Below the pieces are notes generated by a model. That model worked only from the letters and a program-made list of their open reading frames with translations. It did not search any database and had not been told where the DNA came from. A stretch of 64,000 bases of DNA from Chrysaora quinquecirrha (Eukaryota > Cnidaria > Scyphozoa > Semaeostomeae > Pelagiidae). Location of the stretch: NCBI GenBank assembly GCA_014526335.1, contig JACTAT010000174.1, forward strand, positions 1 through 64,000, given 5' to 3'. The translations under genes were made by a program, and so were the position numbers. Of this stretch, positions 58,373-64,000 are shown one piece after another (the stretch's first letter is position 1; every line of letters begins with the position of its first letter).

Positions 58373-58714
58373 ATACTATAGACATCAAAATGGTAAACTA
58401 ACCTCATTTTTAGAAACTAATATTTCACTCCGCCATTAACGGGGAGCATCATCAGAGTGAAGGATTCGGTTTTCTCCATTCGTTAAAAGTTCGAATGATG
58501 CTTCGCGTTCGTCGTATTCGTCGTAACGGCCTTCTATTGAATTAGATTGACAGTTCCAAAAATTATTCCATCTATTGTTTTTCGGCTCTTTCCTCCTCCA
58601 GTAACGAATGGAGAAAACCGAATCCTTCACTCTGATGATGCTCCCCGTTAATGGCGGAGTGAAATATTAGTTTCTAAAAATGAGGTTAGTTTGCCATTTT
58701 GATGTCTATAGTAT
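58373..58714. mobile_element. MITE with about 120 bp near-perfect TIRs, TA duplication
   Basis: ATACTATAGACATC...GGTTTTCTCCATTCGTT at the left is mirrored almost base for base at 58601-58714, around a central non-mirrored part of about 110 bp. TA flanks at 58371-58372 and 58715-58716. It is inserted in the minisatellite. The arms differ at very few bases, suggesting a young insertion. Confidence 0.87.
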
Positions 58715-59022
58715 TATTATTTCCTTGGCTAACCTAAAATGACGTCTTTAAAAGATTATTGAGTGACGTCAAATGTTTTCTAAATTGTGCCGAGTATGCC
58801 GAGTGGCACAGTCTGCCGATTGCTCTCGTAATTCTCTACAACCCAATGACGAAAGTTGTTAAGTAATCTTGAAATGTGAGCTGAGTTATTCGATAAAGAC
58901 ACAGGAACTGAAAAAACAAAATATCAAACAATTCCCTCTGTTAAATACAAATAAATTCCTCTTCAAAACAAATATTTTCTTCAAGTATCAAATAATTATA
59001 ATATTTACAAATCTCCGGCAAA

Positions 59023-59187
59023 TCATAAAGGTGAAGACAGATATTTTGTTACGTATTTCACTCCATATTTACTTTTAAACGATCTCAAATGTGCGGATAT
59101 TTTTAGCGCTGGTCCGAGTTTTAGTCCCATTGTATGTATTAACAGAGCCAAGAAAAAGTTACGGTCACTTGGAGAGCGGTCATTGAC
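59023..59187 (-). CDS. PHC: PHC last exon (end of SAM domain)
   Basis: The frame ends at TGA 59023-59025 and contains FFLALLIHTMGLKLGPALKI, matching the SAM end H-L-x-x-x-M-G-x-K-L-G-P-A-L-K-I. A phase-0 start after CTTTAG at 59188 is tentative. An alternative acceptor would put the start at 59167, which would fit the phase of the exon ending at 59977 but not the missing SAM middle. Confidence 0.55.
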   Translation of the reverse strand, partial: VNDRSPSDRNFFLALLIHTMGLKLGPALKISAHLRSFKSKYGVKYVTKYLSSPL

Positions 59188-62100
59188 CTAAAGTTCAGAG
59201 GAAGGTCACTTGTGGCAAAATCTATCCTGAGAACAAAAGAAAATCTGATGCCACACCTAAGACACGCCTATTTTAAGACACGCCTATTTTTCATTGTTTA
59301 GTGAGGAAGGTTTTCAACTAGGGGTATTTTTATCTGGAGGAAGGTTGAGCGCTTTTCTGTACTCTGTCATGACAAATATATATAAATATTTATGGTGCTG
59401 AAGAAGGCTCAACATAGCCGAAACACAAAATGCAAAACGGGAGGAGAGCCTTGGGCTGTACGACTTCTAGAGTTACTCGGCGATTTCATTGAGCTCTATA
59501 GCTCAGTGCAAACGTCGTTGGCTCTCTGGTCATGCAGTCCAGGTTCGAATCCCCTCTATTGTGATATGTCACTTATGGCAAAATCTATCTTAATGTTTGC
59601 CATTCATGACAAATATATATAAATATTTATGGTGCTGAAGAAGGCTAAGCATAGCCGAAACACAAAATGCAAAACGGGAGGAGAGCCTTGGGCTGTATGA
59701 CTTCTAGAGTTACTCGGCGATTTCATTAGCTCTATTAATCAATGGAAATGCGGATGGTTCTCTGGTCATGCAGTCAAGATTTTAGTCCGATCTATTGTGG
59801 TATGCCACTTGTGGAAAAATCTTTGAAAACCTACTCATAATTCAAACATGAAGGCTGCTTAAAACCAGTATATACTGCAAGGAACAAGAGTAAAATTTCG
59901 TGATTACTTTCACAATATTAAATGCGATTTATTTTACTGCACAAAGAATAGTTCCTTTTTCTAAGCGTACACTTACCTAATGAAGCTAACGACATCTTCA
60001 GTTGACCATAAAACTGCGGGTACATTTGCATATTTCATCATAGGTTCAACACCATCGAACAAATCTTCTTCAAAATCACATTGATCTAAGCCTTCGATCT
60101 CGTATGGCCAGCGGTTTGGCTCATCAAATCGAAATGCTGGATTTTTTTCTGGAAGACAGAATGAGAGAGAGAGAGAGTTAGGGTTTGTTCTTTTCGGACC
60201 TTTTTCTACATCTTGCTTTTCCTGGAGACTTTCGAGATATCTGAAGCCCGTTCGGATAACTCTCCGAAAAACAAGAGACTTTCCAATAGCAAACAAACTA
60301 AAACTAAGTTAGGTCCGTAAGTTATGTAGTTAGTTAGTTAGTTTGTTTGTTTGTTTGTTAGTTAGTTAGCAAGCTAGTTAGTTAGTTTGTCAGTTAGTTG
60401 GTTGGTTGGTTAGTTAGCTAACGAGTTAGTTAGTTAGTTAGTTAATTAGCTATTTCGTTTGTTAGTTAATTAGTTAGTTGGTCAGTTAGTTTGTTAGTTA
60501 GTTAGTTTGTTAATTAGTTAGTTAGTTAGTTAGTTAGATTGTTTGTTAGTTAGCAAGCTAATTAGTTAGTTTGTCAGTTAGTTGGTTGGTTGGTTAGTTA
60601 GTTAACGAGTTAGTTAGCTTGTTAGTTAGTTAGTTAATTGGCTAGTTCGTTTGTTAGTTGATTAGTTAGTTGGTCAGTTAGTTTTTTAGTTAGTTAGTTT
60701 GTTAATTAGTTAGTTAGTTAGTTAGATTGTTTGTTAGTTAGCAAGATAATTAGTTAGTTTGTCAGTTAGTTGGTTATTTGGTTAGTTAGTTAATGAGTTA
60801 GTTAGTTTGTTAGTTAGTTAGTCAGTTAGTCAGTTAATTAGTTAGTTAGTTAGTGAATTGGTTAGTTGGTCAGTTAGTTTGCTAGTAGGTTAGTTTGTTA
60901 ATTAGTTAAGTAGTTAGTTAGATAGTGGATAAGTTAGTTAGTCAATTTAGTTAGTTAGTTAGTTAGTTAGTTAATGGGTTAGTTAGTTAGTTAATTAGTT
61001 AATTAGTTAGTCAGTTAGTTAGCTAGTTAGGTAGCTAGTAAATAAGTTACTTAGTTGGTAAGTTGATTTTTTATTGTCCATCAATGATCTGCGAGAGTTT
61101 GACTTTGGATCATGTTACTTGCAGTGTAGGTTCAAAACAATATCAATCTAGCATCATATTTCTAGTGACATGTTTCTGCTTTTTATTGTAAAATTAAACA
61201 TATAGGTTGATCTACCTTCAACTGTCGGAGTTTCATGCATTTGTGGCTGTATATTAAAAGCTTGTTCTCCAGACTCATTCTACAACAAAGAAAACATAAC
61301 ATTATTATGTGGTGTTCGAAAATACGGCTGTTCGGACCGGCAACGGCGCAATCTGATTGGTTGTTCTTGGTCTGTTCAAGCCGTATTGACCGGCGTTGAT
61401 ATAACCACGTGATATAATCACGTCGTTTCTTGTTGATAAAATGAGTGAGGTGTGAGATGGGAAAATGAAATACTGAAAAATTATGTTTCTTGAGTAAGCA
61501 TTCTCCAAAAAAGTTCCAAAGTTCGAAAATATTCTATATTATTTTCATACACCATATAATAAAACCTTTATGGAACGATGGAACGATAGCTCAATCAATG
61601 CAGGAAAATATTCAGCCTCAAGAATGACATACGGACCGACCTTGCAGTCGTTCAATAACCGCATAGTACTGTATTAGTTTTTTTAATTGTAGTTTCTGTT
61701 TAAAAACTTTTAAAGGGGCTGTGTATGAATAGACCTTTTTTCACAAACGGCTGTGATTTCAGGAATTTTCACAATTTTGAGATACAGAGTTTTCAATACC
61801 AAATTCGTATTCAGCAGCCAAAATTTAGCCTAGGTGCAAAGTTTACTATCCTAGCACTCGTGTTATTGATTTTACAAGCCTTCAAACTTCATGATTTTAT
61901 AAGGGCTTTGACCTCCTTAGGGTGAAAGTTTCAACCCCAAGTTACTTTTCACGGTCAAAGCCCTTATAGAATCAGGAAGTTTGAAGGCTTATAAAATTAC
62001 TAGCACAATCGCCAGGACAGTGAAACTTTGAACCTATACTAATTTTTACATGCTTTATTCGATTTTAGCATTGAAGACTCAAAATCTTGAAGTTTTGAAT

Positions 62101-63940
62101 AATTTCAACTTAGCTTCCTTGCTGTCAGATTCAAATATCTGTCAAAAATGGTAAAATAAAGCATACAAACCCTTGGCCTTCTGAGTTTTCCAAATCCTCT
62201 TCCTCTACCCCTAGGTGTACCCCTTTTGTGTAGTCCTCTTCTTGCTCTGTATGATTGTCCTGCATTGTACCTTTTACCGCATGACTTGCTGCAGAAACGT
62301 TTACCCCAGAAAGCCCTCTCTTCAGGCAGGGGGCCACCACAGAATTTACAGTTTGTTGGGAACACAGGAACATGAGGTTCTTCAATAGACTGGCTGGGGT
62401 CTTGTGAACCTAGGAAATTACAAAAATTCAATTAAACACCTTATTTTGATGACTATGACAAAAAGCTACCTATTTTCCTTTATCTATATAAAATATTTAA
62501 ACAGGAGATTCAAAAATATAGATTCATCATTGCTGAAGAAGATCATAAGATTGAAACGTTCAATGATGAATCTATATTTTTGAATCTCTTATTTTGATGA
62601 CAATAGCTAAGTGATGAACAAGGTTGAATGGCAATCTAGGAAATGCATAATTTTAAAGACAATTATATTTGCTCATTCCTATCTAACCAACTAATGAACT
62701 AACTTAACTGAGTACCCCAATAACTCACCAACTTGCTCACTACTGTATTTAATCAGTAACTAACTGACCAACAAATAAACTAGCAAACTAGATATCTAGC
62801 TAACTAGCTAATCAACTAAACTAACTGGGTAACAAGCTTATACCAACTAACTAACTAATTAGGTAACTAACTAAATAACTGGCTAACTAACTAACTAACT
62901 AAGTAGCTAACTAACTAGGGGGGCTGGAAGCGATGCAGGGTGGCAGGTGCAGACCAAAAAGCTGCTGCTTTATGCTTTGTGCTTCTGGTAACCTTGCTAA
63001 CAAGCTTGATAACAGATCACTTAATTATTGGCACAAATAAAGATGTAAATTTTTACCTTAAAGACCAGATTTAAGCTGGTGTGCACATCCCAATTAAGGC
63101 TATTGTTCTTGAGACAATAGGGACATTGTTTTGTATTGTTTTCACTAAAGTTGCACACCAAAGTTCTTTGGTTGTGCACAGCAGTTTCAACATGGGGTTA
63201 CAGAGCATGTAAAACGTCAGATTATTTTACAAACTGTTTAGGGAATCAGGGGCTAGGGCCAGTCTGCAGAGAATGGCAGAACTCGACGAGATCTCGTGCG
63301 TGCAAGGAAAAATTGCCGGCATGCACGGCGTGCATGCCTGATGCTCCAGGGTGCAGCTTGTGGTAGACGCCAATACAAAATACCAGAATACGTGATTTAC
63401 ATGGATATTTACACTGATATAGGTGCGCAAGGCCCAAATTTTGGGGTGCACTTTCCTCCTGCGTGCAGTTGCCATGCTCTGTAGACTGGGGCCAGGGTGC
63501 AGTTTGATGACGTCACAATCGTATTTTATGCTACTAGAAGTCCTGCAGGCAGCAGTTATCTTTATATTTACCCCAGTTGTCAAACAAATCTTGGTCTTCT
63601 CCATCTATGTTGTAAACAAAAGGCGTTTGTTTTGGGATTTCCATTGAATTCGGATCATTATTTTCATCTGATCCTTCAACCTAAAAAAAGTAAAGACTCA
63701 ATAACACGTTAGCGGGAACCAACAACGGGCCTAATTTTCTATTGAAAAAACCTACAACCAAAATAGCCGTACCTGGAAAGGAACGTTGCTTTCTTCAATA
63801 ACAAATCCGTCAATAACATGAATAAGCCATCCTTTAGATCCTTGGCGATCAGAATTATGCTTAGCACAAAGCAGATCGTGTTTATTTGGGTCGGCTTTAT
63901 CATCAACTTTACTCCAATTTGACTCTTGTACAAGCGCCAT
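59023..63940 (-). CDS. PHC: Polyhomeotic-like Polycomb protein (PHC), SAM domain incomplete
   Basis: Minus-strand gene with the polyhomeotic order of domains: HD1 (WLIHVIDGFVIEESNVPFQ, residues 38-56), FCS zinc finger (C113, C116, C132, C136; KRFCSKSCGKRYN), basic R/G-rich tail, then a SAM domain starting at WSTEDVVSFIR (about 241-251). A later exon encodes MGLKLGPALKI, the conserved end of the polyhomeotic SAM. About 18 residues of the middle of SAM were not found. PHC proteins belong to PRC1; their SAM domain polymerises. Exons (minus): 63940-63773, 63680-63572, 62409-62171, 61279-61216, 60148-59977 and 59187-59023, all in compatible phases except the last, which needs the missing exon. The start at 63938-63940 has a good Kozak context (AAAATGGCG), but exons beyond the window are possible. 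No long Gln-rich N-terminal region is seen. Confidence 0.82.
59370..59835 (+). repeat. Two tandem tRNA-like repeat units
   Basis: Units with GCTGAAGAAGGCT(C/A)A(A/G)CATAGCC, TAGCTCAGTGCAAACG and CAGGTTCGAATCCCC, within the PHC intron in antisense orientation to the gene. The second unit has decayed A and B boxes. Confidence 0.8.
59977..60148 (-). CDS. PHC: PHC exon: start of SAM domain
   Basis: Encodes KNPAFRFDEPNRWPYEIEGL, then DQCDFEEDLFDGVEPMMKYA and NVPAVLWSTEDVVSFI with a split Arg codon. The acceptor has a long CT tract (CTCTCTCTC...TTCCAG) and the donor is GTAAGT. Confidence 0.88.
60320..61065. repeat. (TTAG)n tetranucleotide satellite
   Basis: About 745 bp of GTTAGTTAGTTAGTTTG-like repeats with higher-order repetition of about 195 bp (GCAAGCTAATTAGTTAGTTTGTC recurs). 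It lies in a PHC intron. Confidence 0.92.
61216..61279 (-). CDS. PHC: PHC exon: linker
   Basis: Encodes NESGEQAFNIQPQMHETPTV then E plus one base. The acceptor is TTGTTGTAG and the donor GTAGAT. Phase joins exactly to both neighbours. Confidence 0.82.
61820..62055. repeat. Inverted repeat with about 95-105 bp arms
   Basis: The left arm (61821-61915) contains AAGCCTTCAAACTTCATGA and TATAAGGGCTTTGACC. The right arm (61955-62055) is its inverse at roughly 80-90%. It is probably an old MITE in a PHC intron. Confidence 0.75.
62171..62409 (-). CDS. PHC: PHC exon: FCS-type zinc finger
   Basis: Encodes SQDPSQSIEEPHVPVFPTN, CKFCGGPLPEERAFWGKRF, CSKSCGKRYNAGQSYRARRG and LHKRGTPRGRGRGFGKLRRP then R. 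It has C-x2-C and C-x3-C spacing with the KRFCS..C.KRYN signature of polyhomeotic and L3MBTL FCS fingers. The acceptor is TTTCCTAG and the donor GTTTGT. Confidence 0.92.
62505..62588. repeat. Perfect 28 bp inverted repeat hairpin
   Basis: The arms 62505-62532 and 62561-62588 are exact reverse complements. The spacer has GCTGAAGAAG...GAAACGTT, echoing the GCTGAAGAAGGCT...GCCGAAACAC module of the tRNA-like repeats. Confidence 0.9.
62685..62930. repeat. (CTAA)n tetranucleotide satellite
   Basis: Degenerate ACTAACTAACTAG-type repeats, the opposite strand of the (TTAG)n tract at 60320, also in a PHC intron. Confidence 0.85.
63572..63680 (-). CDS. PHC: PHC exon: acidic linker after HD1
   Basis: Encodes VEGSDENNDPNSMEIPKQTP and FVYNIDGEDQDLFDNW plus one base. 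The acceptor is TTTTTTTAG and the donor GTAAAT. The split Gly codon joins the zinc-finger exon. Confidence 0.85.
63773..63940 (-). CDS. PHC: PHC first visible exon: HD1
   Basis: From ATG at 63938-63940, 56 codons end in WLIHVIDGFVIEESNVPFQ, the polyhomeotic homology domain 1 (compare I-L-x-H-V-I-E-G-F-V-I-Q-E in vertebrate PHC). The donor is GTACGG. The frame stays open upstream to the window edge, so the start is provisional. Confidence 0.85.
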
Positions 63941-64000
63941 TTTGGAATTTCTAAAATCTGACTGATTTGGTGGAATCTTAAAACAATGCAATTCAATGAA

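Overview
The window is metazoan nuclear DNA: AT-rich, with short GT-AG exons in long introns and many small non-autonomous transposons, SINE-like repeats and satellites. The style of the coding genes and repeats suggests a cnidarian, probably an anthozoan such as a coral or anemone. That is an inference, since no species-specific marker was found. No bacterial or viral gene set is present.

Three host genes can be supported. (1) Positions 411-29267 (+) hold most of a procollagen-lysine 2-oxoglutarate 5-dioxygenase (PLOD) gene; its 5' end lies outside the window. The interior is present twice in tandem (3434-15142 and 15143-29038). The copies are nearly identical where they align but have lost different exons. 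Copy 1 keeps every exon of the front part, and copy 2 keeps every recognised exon of the back part. A front (copy 1) plus back (copy 2) plus last exon path is therefore nearly complete. Most loss points fall in interspersed repeats, so either repeat-mediated rearrangement or an assembly artefact is possible. (2) Positions 55711-57986 (+) hold CIAO3 (NARFL/IOP1), a [FeFe]-hydrogenase-like Fe-S assembly factor, complete in two exons. (3) Positions 59023-63940 (-) hold a polyhomeotic-like (PHC) Polycomb gene with HD1, FCS zinc finger and split SAM domain. It converges tail to tail on CIAO3.

Between the genes lies repeat-rich DNA. 29.3-34.5 kb holds small inverted-repeat elements. 34.5-43.8 kb is a four-unit tandem array of 2.1-2.5 kb units, each ending in a GC-rich hairpin motif and a long palindrome. 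45.9-49.1 kb is a foldback-type element: about 0.95 kb inverted arms built of about 155 bp tandem subrepeats, flanking a broken gene whose acidic motifs resemble FEN/XPG nucleases. 49.4-55 kb holds tRNA-derived SINE-like repeats and a 45 bp minisatellite. PLOD introns carry tRNA-like tandem repeats, a degenerate 12 bp minisatellite, a pentanucleotide satellite and several MITE families, most of them duplicated with the locus.

PLOD acts in collagen modification in the ER, CIAO3 in cytosolic iron-sulphur assembly and PHC in chromatin silencing. Nothing suggests that they work together. The notable biology is in the rearranged PLOD locus and the repeat structures.
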